Part shown: positions 15,736 to 23,877 of the stretch, in pieces
How the letters are laid out: every line of letters begins with the position of its first letter
Position numbering within the stretch: the first letter of the stretch is position 1
Origin: Candidatus Hermodarchaeota archaeon
GTDB lineage: Archaea; Asgardarchaeota; Hermodarchaeia; Hermodarchaeales; Hermodarchaeaceae
Assembly (NCBI GenBank): GCA_016839365.1
Contig: JAEOUH010000069.1
Span: 33,698-97,697, forward strand
Length of the DNA: 64,000 bases
Direction: 5' to 3'
Translations under genes and position numbers: made by a program
Notes under the pieces: model-generated
Database searches by the model: none
What the model was told of the DNA's origin: nothing
Seen by the model: only the letters and a program-made list of their open reading frames with translations

Positions 15736-16935
15736 ATGATAGAAATTCGGAAAATTACTAAAAATGAACGCCCCGCCATCATGGATCTTTACCGATATGC
15801 GTACACAAAATGGACAGATCGGGAGGTTAAGAACGAAGAAATTGATGACATTATTGAGGATGAAACTCTGGGCCTGTTTGAACAAGGGCGCCTGGTCTCT
15901 TCTTTAAGGGTCCACGAATTCCAGCAATCAATCCGTGGTGTACTCAAGGATTGTGGAGGGGTAGCCGGGGTTGCCACATACCCGGAGGCACGACGGAAGG
16001 GATATGTACGAAAATTAATGCAGGAAGGTTTCAAGATGATGCGTGAGAAGGGGCAATCGGTCAGTATGCTCGATCCCTTTAAGCAAAGTTACTATGAAAA
16101 ATTCGGGTACGTTGCTGCAAATACTGCCTATATTGTTGAAGCCCCACTCAAACAGCTACGCATATCAGACACGACGCCTCAGAATGTGGATTGGACCTTT
16201 GAAAGGGTTCGCGCAGTAAATGCCAAAGACGAATATCTAAAGTTTGTCCGCGAAGTAGGTCCTAAACAGTATCATGGTTACATCATTTTCAAAACCTTTC
16301 CTGATGCTATGTGGAGACAGCGTACAAAAGAAAGTCTCATTGTCTTTGTCAAACATAAAGGAAAAATTCAGGCTTTAGGCCGGTATCGGATTAAAGGGGA
16401 ACGAATCAAGGCTGAATTCCGCACAAATATGCAAGTGATCGATCTCTTATGGCGAACCCGAGAAGCTCGTGACAAACTCTTTTTCTTCTTCAGACAACAC
16501 TGGGACCAAATCCATAATATCAGCATACATGCTCCCTTCGATACTAAGGTCGAACATTGGTTCAAAGATGCACGTTTGAAGATTGAACGTAAAACTCCTT
16601 GGATGGTTCGCATCATCGACGCAAAGAACGCAATCCAGAATCTTCCAGGCCTTGGAGAAGACATCGTCACCCTTGAAATCACAGATCCTAATTGTCCCTG
16701 GAATAATGGAACTTACTCCCTTCAATCAGAAAAAGGGCGTTTACACCTAACTAAAAGCTCAGGGCATCCTGAAGTAAAAGCTACTATTCAAGCGCTCTCA
16801 GCCTTAGTCTATGGAACACAACTAGTAGAGGAATTAGAGTTTCAAGAGGAACTATCAGTCACAGAAGAATGGGCTAGACATACTCTTCAACGGTGGTTCC
16901 CGCCTCTCCACCTATATAATGTCGTGTACTTCTAA
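15736..16935 (+). CDS. GNAT acetyltransferase, Eis-like (copy 1)
   Basis: This 399-aa protein has an N-terminal GNAT domain with the acetyl-CoA loop ARRKGYVRKLM (about residues 90-100) and SMLDPFKQSYYEKFGY, typical of Eis-type enzymes. A second degenerate GNAT unit follows, then a C-terminal SCP2-like region (about 290-399). Eis enzymes acetylate amines such as aminoglycosides or protein lysines. ATG 15736 is chosen because AGGATGG is 8 nt upstream and this gives exactly the same length as the paralogue at 27033-28232. It is divergent from the deacetylase gene. Confidence 0.8.
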   Translation: MIEIRKITKNERPAIMDLYRYAYTKWTDREVKNEEIDDIIEDETLGLFEQGRLVSSLRVHEFQQSIRGVLKDCGGVAGVATYPEARRKGYVRKLMQEGFKMMREKGQSVSMLDPFKQSYYEKFGYVAANTAYIVEAPLKQLRISDTTPQNVDWTFERVRAVNAKDEYLKFVREVGPKQYHGYIIFKTFPDAMWRQRTKESLIVFVKHKGKIQALGRYRIKGERIKAEFRTNMQVIDLLWRTREARDKLFFFFRQHWDQIHNISIHAPFDTKVEHWFKDARLKIERKTPWMVRIIDAKNAIQNLPGLGEDIVTLEITDPNCPWNNGTYSLQSEKGRLHLTKSSGHPEVKATIQALSALVYGTQLVEELEFQEELSVTEEWARHTLQRWFPPLHLYNVVYF

Positions 16936-16952
16936 TGAAAACCGAAACACGA

Positions 16953-16966
16953 GCCTTTTTTAGGCA
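16953..16966 (+). terminator. Short hairpin/T-tract terminator
   Basis: GCCT and AGGC flank a run of T residues just after the acetyltransferase stop. A T-rich archaeal terminator is plausible here. The next gene starts at 17010. Confidence 0.4.
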
Positions 16967-17009
16967 GATATTGCATTGAATTGACTCCTAACTCACTGAG
17001 GGTTCAAAA

Positions 17010-17402
17010 ATGGGCTTTGAAATCCCCTTTGATAAAATCCGTGATGCGATTCAACAATACTTAGCATTTAAAGCTGACTCGACGACCCGGACTATTACCT
17101 TGGAATTTAAAGGATCTATTTACGAAGAGATGCCATTTGGGGATATGCTCGAAGATGAAGAGGGACTAAAACGCATGGCCAAGAACTTAATGGACCAAGA
17201 CATCGAATACACCGCAGAGCCATTACCTGAAGGTAAAGGCGTTATCCTTCACTTCGAAACAGATGAGGATTATCAGAAGATGTACAACTTCATTGATGGC
17301 ATTGTCAATGGGAATCTTATCCAAGAACTCATGGCAAAGGTTATGCAATCCATGTTCTCTGCAATAGACAATGATAGCTCCGAATTCGATAATACGACCT
17401 AG
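17010..17402 (+). CDS. Unknown small acidic protein
   Basis: This 130-aa protein has no recognised family. It is alternately beta and helical (TRTITLEFKG, GVILHFETDEDYQKMYNFI) with several Met residues near the C-terminus. It has no membrane segment, signal peptide or Cys pairs, so it is probably a compact cytosolic protein. It converges with the next gene with a 4-bp overlap of stop regions. Confidence 0.6.
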   Translation: MGFEIPFDKIRDAIQQYLAFKADSTTRTITLEFKGSIYEEMPFGDMLEDEEGLKRMAKNLMDQDIEYTAEPLPEGKGVILHFETDEDYQKMYNFIDGIVNGNLIQELMAKVMQSMFSAIDNDSSEFDNTT

Positions 17403-19159
17403 CCAACTTTATCGCACGACCGATTATGCTCCCTCTTTAGGAAAAATCGCTCCACTTCCTGGTTAATGATTGCCCGCATTTTACCCCGGTCAATGTTCGG
17501 ATTGTCGAATTCCGCGGCAACACTCAATAAGTAGCTATTCCGAGCATCATATGTGATAGATAAGGTGGGTTCCTCACCTAACCATCGGTCTTTGTCGGTT
17601 TCAGACCAAGTTACCTTGAGAACATCCGACACACCATCCTGCTTGCTAATGCGGCTTTTCACAGGTCTACTATCAAGGTAGGATTCGAGTTGGGATACAT
17701 TGATGGGTTGATCAAATCGTACATTCATGGAAAGATGGGGTTCACTCTTCCTCGTTAGATATCGCATCATAAAAAACAGACCTGCAGCAACAACTGCCCA
17801 AGCACCTAATGCGAGTAGGAATACAATGCCCATTCCTAGGAGGAATAGGCCTTCAAACAATCCCATGATACTAAGAATTTCAAAAAAGGCCAGTGCCAAA
17901 GTGCCTGCCACAATAACTTCAATAATAGTCAACGCATGACTTGACCGCTCACTGGCTACGAGAACCTCCTCAGTGGAACGGGAACTGTCTTGGAGCGCCT
18001 CATACATACGTTTCATCTGTTTATCCGCTAAGGTGCCCACGACACTTTGTAAACCTTCCACTTCACGCTTCAATCCCTCCACAACCTTCTCAGCGTCGTC
18101 AATTCGGCTCTCCACACGATCAAAGAAACGGCGTATATGTACCTTCTCAGCAAATTCACGTTGGGCTGGACTTGCCTGCTCGTACAAATGGTTCACTTGT
18201 TTTTTCGTAAAACAAACGGTTTCTATCAGATACTGTTTCAGTGTTTCAAGAATCACGCCGTCAGCACCTACTCGTGACAGGGCTTCTTTTGCCTTCGTCA
18301 CGATAGTCGGATCACGTTCTGACTGCTCGAGAATCATCCGACGGATATGCAACGATTCGTCCCATCCAAGCCATAGCCGAGCGAAGTATTCGTCCATGAA
18401 CAAATCTAATGCCCGAACCAACGCATAAAGGCCAACAAAATCCTCGAAATCCTTTAGATTTTGGGTGACCAGGATTGAACCCAAGGTCCCAACAAAAATG
18501 AACGATCCATCCTTGAGGGTTTCTGCTTCCTCAAGGGTACCGATGATCTGCTCGAGCTCGTTCTGATAATCTTCCCCATCCCTGTACTCGGAAGCTGATT
18601 TCAGGTGGGGCGCGATGTCTTCTCCAATCGCCATAATGAATTTTCCACGATTATGAGATTTCCCACGATACATCGCATCAAGAATACGAATCTGATTATG
18701 TGTAAGGAGGGTATCTAGAATAGTCGAGGAATCCACAACAAGGTCAGCGTTGACCCGTGTTAATTTATCTAATGAGACGGTATTGGCGATACCATCGACT
18801 TCAATCAAATCAAGGGCAAACACTACAAGACCTTGCTCGGAGATATGCACAGCAAATTCCTCTTCCTGCACGATTCCTTCGGCTTCAGGAATATCAACTT
18901 GAGCTACAAACTCTACAAATCGGGTCATATCAAAATCATTAACGACAATTCGTGAATGCACAGGATCAGATTCGAAGATGGCATTCTGTGGGAACTCATC
19001 AACTAGTGCAGTCAATAAGGTGCTCTTTAGCCGTTCAAGCGACCCAAGTTTGTGATTGAGTGCAGCAATCTGATTATTCCCAAAGGGAATCCATTCCGAA
19101 ATAATAATCGAAGGGGTCTTGAGAAAAAGGATTTCTTCCAGTTCATCTCTGATAACCAT
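17399..19159 (-). CDS. Unknown protein with coiled coil and two membrane helices
   Basis: This 586-aa protein has a long soluble N-terminal region (1-340) with alpha/beta character. A coiled-coil stretch follows (about 345-405, FDRVESRIDDAEKVVEGLKREVEGL). Two adjacent hydrophobic helices (about 412-470) precede a C-terminal soluble domain (475-586, beta rich). The geometry suggests a membrane-anchored sensor or scaffold with both large ends on the same side. It lies 2 bp downstream of the winged-helix/zinc-ribbon gene, so the two form an operon. I do not recognise the family. Confidence 0.65.
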   Translation of the reverse strand: MVIRDELEEILFLKTPSIIISEWIPFGNNQIAALNHKLGSLERLKSTLLTALVDEFPQNAIFESDPVHSRIVVNDFDMTRFVEFVAQVDIPEAEGIVQEEEFAVHISEQGLVVFALDLIEVDGIANTVSLDKLTRVNADLVVDSSTILDTLLTHNQIRILDAMYRGKSHNRGKFIMAIGEDIAPHLKSASEYRDGEDYQNELEQIIGTLEEAETLKDGSFIFVGTLGSILVTQNLKDFEDFVGLYALVRALDLFMDEYFARLWLGWDESLHIRRMILEQSERDPTIVTKAKEALSRVGADGVILETLKQYLIETVCFTKKQVNHLYEQASPAQREFAEKVHIRRFFDRVESRIDDAEKVVEGLKREVEGLQSVVGTLADKQMKRMYEALQDSSRSTEEVLVASERSSHALTIIEVIVAGTLALAFFEILSIMGLFEGLFLLGMGIVFLLALGAWAVVAAGLFFMMRYLTRKSEPHLSMNVRFDQPINVSQLESYLDSRPVKSRISKQDGVSDVLKVTWSETDKDRWLGEEPTLSITYDARNSYLLSVAAEFDNPNIDRGKMRAIINQEVERFFLKREHNRSCDKVG

Positions 19160-19161
19160 GC

Positions 19162-19797
19162 CTACTCCTCCTTGACGCTATTGTGGTCATTTCGGTACGG
19201 CAATCGTAGAAATTTTGCTTTTGATATGTAACTGACATCTTCAATATCGAAAATCCTAATTTCCCGGATACAGTTACAGACAGGACATCGGAAGAAATAC
19301 CGCTCGAAGTTCTCACACTCAATCTGCATCAACTCCCCCTCACAGTCACTGCACCGAATAATCGCATTAACGCCTTCTCGCTCGCTATTTGGAATAGTGG
19401 CAAGAACTTCACGGCCCTTGTCCGTTAACCGATAACCCGTCACCGTTCCATATTGACTTGTGCTGATCTTGAGGTGGTCGAGTAAGCCCATCTCCCGAAG
19501 GTCGTTCAAATCATCAACACCCTCACGCGAGATATTCATGAAACGTCGATAGCCATCTAAACACAGAATGGACATTGCCGCATAATCATAGGTTTCGAAC
19601 ACGCCTTCAACAGTGAGTACATACATCACAGCAAGTAATGGCCCATCCTTGAACCAATGTTCTTGATCATCGGAGGTCTGTTTTTCATGAGCATAAGACC
19701 CGATGAGAAACACTAATTTCTGCTGGTCCTTCGTAAGTTCCACTTTGTCCACCGTCATATCCCCTAAACGCAACAGTAAACAACAATTTCTGACCAT
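19162..19797 (-). CDS. Winged-helix protein with C-terminal zinc ribbon
   Basis: This 211-aa protein has a helical N-terminal half, then a winged helix with GVDDLNDLREMGLLDHLKIS and GYRLTDKGREVL (about 100-145). Next comes a zinc ribbon of two Cys pairs (CSDC and CPVC, about 157-185). This combination occurs in archaeal transcription regulators and adaptor proteins. A start at about residue 14 (MTVDK) is also possible. It is the first gene of a pair with the coiled-coil membrane protein; a regulatory or signalling role is inferred. Confidence 0.65.
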   Translation of the reverse strand: MVRNCCLLLRLGDMTVDKVELTKDQQKLVFLIGSYAHEKQTSDDQEHWFKDGPLLAVMYVLTVEGVFETYDYAAMSILCLDGYRRFMNISREGVDDLNDLREMGLLDHLKISTSQYGTVTGYRLTDKGREVLATIPNSEREGVNAIIRCSDCEGELMQIECENFERYFFRCPVCNCIREIRIFDIEDVSYISKAKFLRLPYRNDHNSVKEE

Positions 19798-19875
19798 AGT
19801 TAAAAAGCTTCATAGTGCTTAACCACTTGGGCTGCAAAGTGTTTAGGAAACCTTAGCGAAAGGAACCTGAATTGG

Positions 19876-21246
19876 ATGATTCGTAACATCCCAGAACTCA
19901 TCAAAGGCCCTCCTCTGACTCAATATGCACGACAGCGCGCTCTAGCACTCCTTAATGTCGCCCTCAATGCGGCAAATCCCCACGTCCTCGTTGAAAATAC
20001 AATCAAAGTCACCAGCCGCACGATTCGGTTTGTCGATAACGAAATAGGGTTTAATGATTTCGACGGAATTTATGTCATCGGCGCTGGAAAAGCGGCAGGT
20101 CGAATGGCCGAAGCCATCGAAAATCTTCTCCAGAATCACCTGGTTGATGGGCTCATCATTGTTCCCGAAAACACCCTCACTACCTATACGCTACACAAGA
20201 TATCCTTGCAAGCTGGTGGGCATCCCGTACCCACCGAATCCAGTATCACTGCCACTCACCAACTGCTTGATCTCATCGACCAATCCCCCAAGGATGCCCT
20301 AATCCTTAGCCTCTTTTCTGGCGGCGGATCCGCCTTACTCGCCGCTCCCACTCCACCACTTACCCTTGAAGACCTCCAACACACAACACGCTTACTCCTA
20401 CAAGCAGGCGTACCAATACACCAACTCAACACGGTTCGCAAACATCTTTCCCAAGTCAAAGGCGGCTATCTCGCACAACACATTCATCCCCGTCGACATT
20501 GGGGGCTACTCATTTCCGATGTACCTGGTGATCAACTCAACATGATTGCCAGCGGTCCCACTCTCCCCGATCCCACCACATTCGCCAATGCAGTGCAAGT
20601 CTTGGAAACCTATGGGGTTTGGGAACAAGTGTCAGCGCAGGTACGAGAGCACCTCGCTGCAGGTCGTGAAGGGAAACTCAAAGATACACCAAAGCCCCAG
20701 GAGCCAGTTTTTGACCATTCGATTCATCAGCTCATCGGGAGTAACCAACTAGCCTGCCAGGCAGTCCTTGAACAAGCTCAACACGAAGGCTTCACCACCC
20801 GTATTTTAACAACCGACTGTGAAGGCGAAGCCCGTGAAGTTGGCGACCAACTCGGCGCCCTCGCAAGAAAATTAACCCAACACCCCGAATCTCATGTGCT
20901 AATAGTTGGTTCGGAAACCACTGTCACCGTCCGGCATGAAGGAAAAGGAGGTCGAAACACCGAGCTCATCACCGCTGCGCTCTCTCATCTCAAAGGAACG
21001 GAAGGTCTTGTCATCGCAAGCCTTGCCACCGATGGGATCGATGGACCCACTAACGCTGCTGGTGCAATAGCTGATGGTGACTCGGTTAATCGGGCTGAAG
21101 ACCTTGCTCTCTCTCCTGTTCAGCTCCTCGAGACCAACTCAACCTACAACCTCTTCTACGCCCTCGAAGATCTGATTATTACCGGACCCACGCACACCAA
21201 TGTCCGCGATGTCACCGTGATCCTCTGGACAGGCACTCCACCCTAA
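19876..21246 (+). CDS. gck: Glycerate 2-kinase (MOFRL type)
   Basis: This 456-aa protein follows the DUF4147/MOFRL glycerate kinase family along its length. It has YVIGAGKAAGRMAEA (about 68-82), AGGHPVPTESS, the SGGGSALLAAP loop, NTVRKHLSQVKGG, SDVPGD with ASGPT, and the C-terminal MOFRL segment ATDGIDGPTNAAGA. These enzymes phosphorylate D-glycerate to 2-phosphoglycerate, as in the non-phosphorylating Entner-Doudoroff branch or serine breakdown. Length and motifs are complete, so activity is likely. Its upstream neighbour is divergent. Confidence 0.9.
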   Translation: MIRNIPELIKGPPLTQYARQRALALLNVALNAANPHVLVENTIKVTSRTIRFVDNEIGFNDFDGIYVIGAGKAAGRMAEAIENLLQNHLVDGLIIVPENTLTTYTLHKISLQAGGHPVPTESSITATHQLLDLIDQSPKDALILSLFSGGGSALLAAPTPPLTLEDLQHTTRLLLQAGVPIHQLNTVRKHLSQVKGGYLAQHIHPRRHWGLLISDVPGDQLNMIASGPTLPDPTTFANAVQVLETYGVWEQVSAQVREHLAAGREGKLKDTPKPQEPVFDHSIHQLIGSNQLACQAVLEQAQHEGFTTRILTTDCEGEAREVGDQLGALARKLTQHPESHVLIVGSETTVTVRHEGKGGRNTELITAALSHLKGTEGLVIASLATDGIDGPTNAAGAIADGDSVNRAEDLALSPVQLLETNSTYNLFYALEDLIITGPTHTNVRDVTVILWTGTPP

Positions 21247-21284
21247 ATGCCACTCATCATTATTTTGGAAAGAACATTGGGAAA

Positions 21285-21387
21285 AATGGCGGATTAGGCA
21301 CCTCCATAAAAAGGACATTTGTCCTAATAGGACACAATTGGAGGGGAGAGGGAATGGTTTTCTAGGGGGAGATTTTGGGAAGTGCCA
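21285..21387. repeat. Structured noncoding element, copy A
   Basis: This lies in the 292-bp gap between two convergent genes. It shares TGGCGGATTAG (21287-21297) and the 20-mer GGAGAGGGAATGGTTTTCTA (21345-21364) with a second copy at 49202-49278. GGCAC (21297-21301) can pair with GTGCC (21382-21386), and CTCCA (21302-21306) with TGGAG (21339-21343). An inner GGACA-TT-TGTCC hairpin lies at 21313-21324. A small RNA or an RNA regulatory element is likely; the strand is not settled. The rest of the gap is AT-rich with nothing else seen. Confidence 0.6.
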
Positions 21388-21538
21388 TTATCTTTCGCCA
21401 AACCCAATGTTCCCACTTAATGCGCTCAAATGTCTTATTTAAAGATTTCATTTAACGCTGAAACTATAAATCACCTTACGGTCATAAAAATTTGCGTAAA
21501 TCGGCATTCTGTTGATTCATTCCAACTTTGTGGACAGC

Positions 21539-22996
21539 TTATCTCCGGTGTAAATAGGGAGGTTCGGGAAGGTTGGGGTGTCGTTGGTAGTGGTGGTAAA
21601 TGAGATTGAGGATATCGGCGGCTTCGGCGATGTTGGAGAAGACGGGAAGATTGGCGTCGCGGAACTGATTACGGGTTTCCAAGTTTTCTTGTGGATAGCT
21701 AACAGCAGGGACTGCGACAAAGAAGGGTTTTCGGAGCTCACGGACACAATATTGACCGGCTTGAATCATCATGTCCCAATAAGTGGTGGCCATGCCCTGC
21801 AAGTCCATATGGTTAGCCATAAAGTTGACATAGTGAGGGGCGGCTTCGACGATGATGGCGTCGATATTTTTGTCTTCTGCGACATGTCGGATGGTCTTTA
21901 CCGTGTTTTCGGGATAGAAGTAACTGGAAGCCATATCCACGGGATTTCTGATATTCGTGCCCACGGCATTGATGACATCGGATAAAGCTTCAATGGTTTC
22001 TGAACTTAGTCGGGGCACTTCAAAGCCAAAATGGGCAAGTGAATCAGTGCCTGCAACACCTGCTCCGCCACTGATTGCGATAAGAGCAACTCGTTTACCT
22101 GGCGGACGTGGGCAGCGAATAAATGTGACAATTGTGTTCACCAGACGCTCAAAGCTGTCCACGGAAACTGCGCCTGTTTGACGGAGTAAGGCATTCCAGA
22201 TGTCAGTGGATCCAGCTAAGGCTGCGCTATGGCTGGACACAGCTCGTTGACCTTCTTCTGTCACTCCGGATTTCCAGATAACGATGGGCTTGTCGGGAGC
22301 ACAAGTAGCAATAGCCTTGCGTAGACGAGGTCCATCTCGGACACCTTCGATGTAGATGCCGATCACTTGGGTTTTTGGATCTTCGTGAAGATATTCGACC
22401 AGTTCCCAACTGCTGATATCGGCCTCATTGCCATAACTGAAGACTTTACTGCATCCAAGCTTGGTTTCTGTTACCGCAAGATATGCATCAATAGCTTTTC
22501 CACCAGATTGGGAAATGAATCCCACAGGTCCTGGATTCCGTTTTAAATCAGGCCGAAATGCAAAATACGATTCAGGGCATGTCAAACCCATGCAGTTTGG
22601 ACCAAAGGCCCGCATGGGGCTAGCATGTATTTTCTCAGCAATCGCTCGTTCACGTTGCCAGCCTTCTTCTGTGCCAAGTTCACTGAAACCACTAGTAAAG
22701 ATAGTGACACATTTGACACCCTTCGCGATGCATTCATCCAACACCTGCAACACGCTCTGGGCTGGAACCCGTAAAATGGCATAATCCACGGGGTCGGGGA
22801 TCTCACTCAGAGACTTGTAGAACTTGTATCCGAGGGCTTCATCGACCCGTGGGTTCACCGGGTAGAGCTTTCCTGGAAATCCAAAATTGAGAAAGGACCT
22901 GAACCAGTAGAAACCAGCTGAGCGGCTTGTTCCAATTAAAGCGACGGATTTGGAGTGGATGAACTCTTCGAACTGCTGAAAGGTCTTGGCATCCAT
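21539..22996 (-). CDS. ADP-forming acyl-CoA synthetase, alpha-subunit-like
   Basis: This 485-aa protein has an N-terminal CoA-binding Rossmann domain (SVALIGTSRSAGFYW, about 17-31) and a flavodoxin-like succinyl-CoA-ligase domain (GPVGFISQSGG). SSHSAALAGS carries the His that is phosphorylated in this family, and a further ligase domain follows. The family interconverts acyl-CoA and ADP with acid and ATP. The ATP-grasp beta subunit is not in the window. ATG 22996 is preferred over 23002 or 23038 because AGGG lies 6 nt upstream. Confidence 0.8.
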   Translation of the reverse strand: MDAKTFQQFEEFIHSKSVALIGTSRSAGFYWFRSFLNFGFPGKLYPVNPRVDEALGYKFYKSLSEIPDPVDYAILRVPAQSVLQVLDECIAKGVKCVTIFTSGFSELGTEEGWQRERAIAEKIHASPMRAFGPNCMGLTCPESYFAFRPDLKRNPGPVGFISQSGGKAIDAYLAVTETKLGCSKVFSYGNEADISSWELVEYLHEDPKTQVIGIYIEGVRDGPRLRKAIATCAPDKPIVIWKSGVTEEGQRAVSSHSAALAGSTDIWNALLRQTGAVSVDSFERLVNTIVTFIRCPRPPGKRVALIAISGGAGVAGTDSLAHFGFEVPRLSSETIEALSDVINAVGTNIRNPVDMASSYFYPENTVKTIRHVAEDKNIDAIIVEAAPHYVNFMANHMDLQGMATTYWDMMIQAGQYCVRELRKPFFVAVPAVSYPQENLETRNQFRDANLPVFSNIAEAADILNLIYHHYQRHPNLPEPPYLHRR

Positions 22997-23141
22997 AGGC
23001 ATCCCTGAAAGAGACTCGTTCGGATAGGCGAAGGGCAAGGATGTTCTACTATTTTATGCTGTCGTTTATCAGAACTACGTAGCTATGCATCTGTATAGAA
23101 GTCGTCACGTTTTATTGATAGCTGTTCACGCTTCGTTAAAG

Positions 23142-23645
23142 TCAGGATTCCTTCGAGTTGACGAAGATTTGGGGTAATGCCCTTTTAACGGCAAACATCA
23201 CGGCGACGCCAATGGCACACAGGATGGCAGTGCTAATGAGGATGCCTGGCATCAGGAGAATGTAGGGCGTGAAGACCAGGAACTGAAGATAGGCTGGGAC
23301 GCCTAACCCGATGATAAGAGTGGGGTATAACCAGGCGAGGAACCAATAGGGACAGGTTTTCCGGTTCATCACTAATACACCCGCTAGCAGATTGAGGAGG
23401 CTCCCAAAAACAACATCAATGGCTCCTAACCCACCGAAGATATTGGCAACGAAGCCCCCGATAAACAGGGCTAAAGCCATTGGCCAGCCAAGGATGTAGG
23501 GAAAAGGTAACAGCATATCAGCAACGCGAAATTGAATGCCATAATAACTGAGGGATCCTAACGCAATGGTGACCGCTGCATATACAGCAGCCATAATTGC
23601 CATCACGGCAATACCTTGAGTACGATTTAAATTAGTTCGTTTCAT
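23142..23645 (-). CDS. queT: QueT-like ECF transporter S component
   Basis: This 167-aa membrane protein has about five hydrophobic helices. The QueT-type stretch IQFRVADMLLPFPYILG is followed by ALALFIGGFVANIFGGLGAIDVVFGSLLNLLAG. In bacteria this family imports queuosine precursors as the S subunit of ECF transporters. In archaea the substrate could be a related deazapurine (inference). ATG 23645 has GAGGTG upstream; a frame reaching back to 23726 is unlikely. No ECF ATPase genes are nearby. Confidence 0.75.
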   Translation of the reverse strand: MKRTNLNRTQGIAVMAIMAAVYAAVTIALGSLSYYGIQFRVADMLLPFPYILGWPMALALFIGGFVANIFGGLGAIDVVFGSLLNLLAGVLVMNRKTCPYWFLAWLYPTLIIGLGVPAYLQFLVFTPYILLMPGILISTAILCAIGVAVMFAVKRALPQIFVNSKES

Positions 23646-23877
23646 GACAATGACACCTCGCAGCCCGGGATTTATTTGAATGAGCGGAACTCGGCACGAG
23701 GAACCCACCCGCTCGGAAATCGCCACGTTTTTGCTCCTTATAACTGCTTTGTCAAATCAACCAACATTCATAAAAGGGATGAGTATCTGTGCTTGGAGTC
23801 TCACGAACTTGAAGTAAACTTCTAATTATAAAAGGAGTTACACACGAAACCAATAGACTGCAAGGGTGGGCAACACG

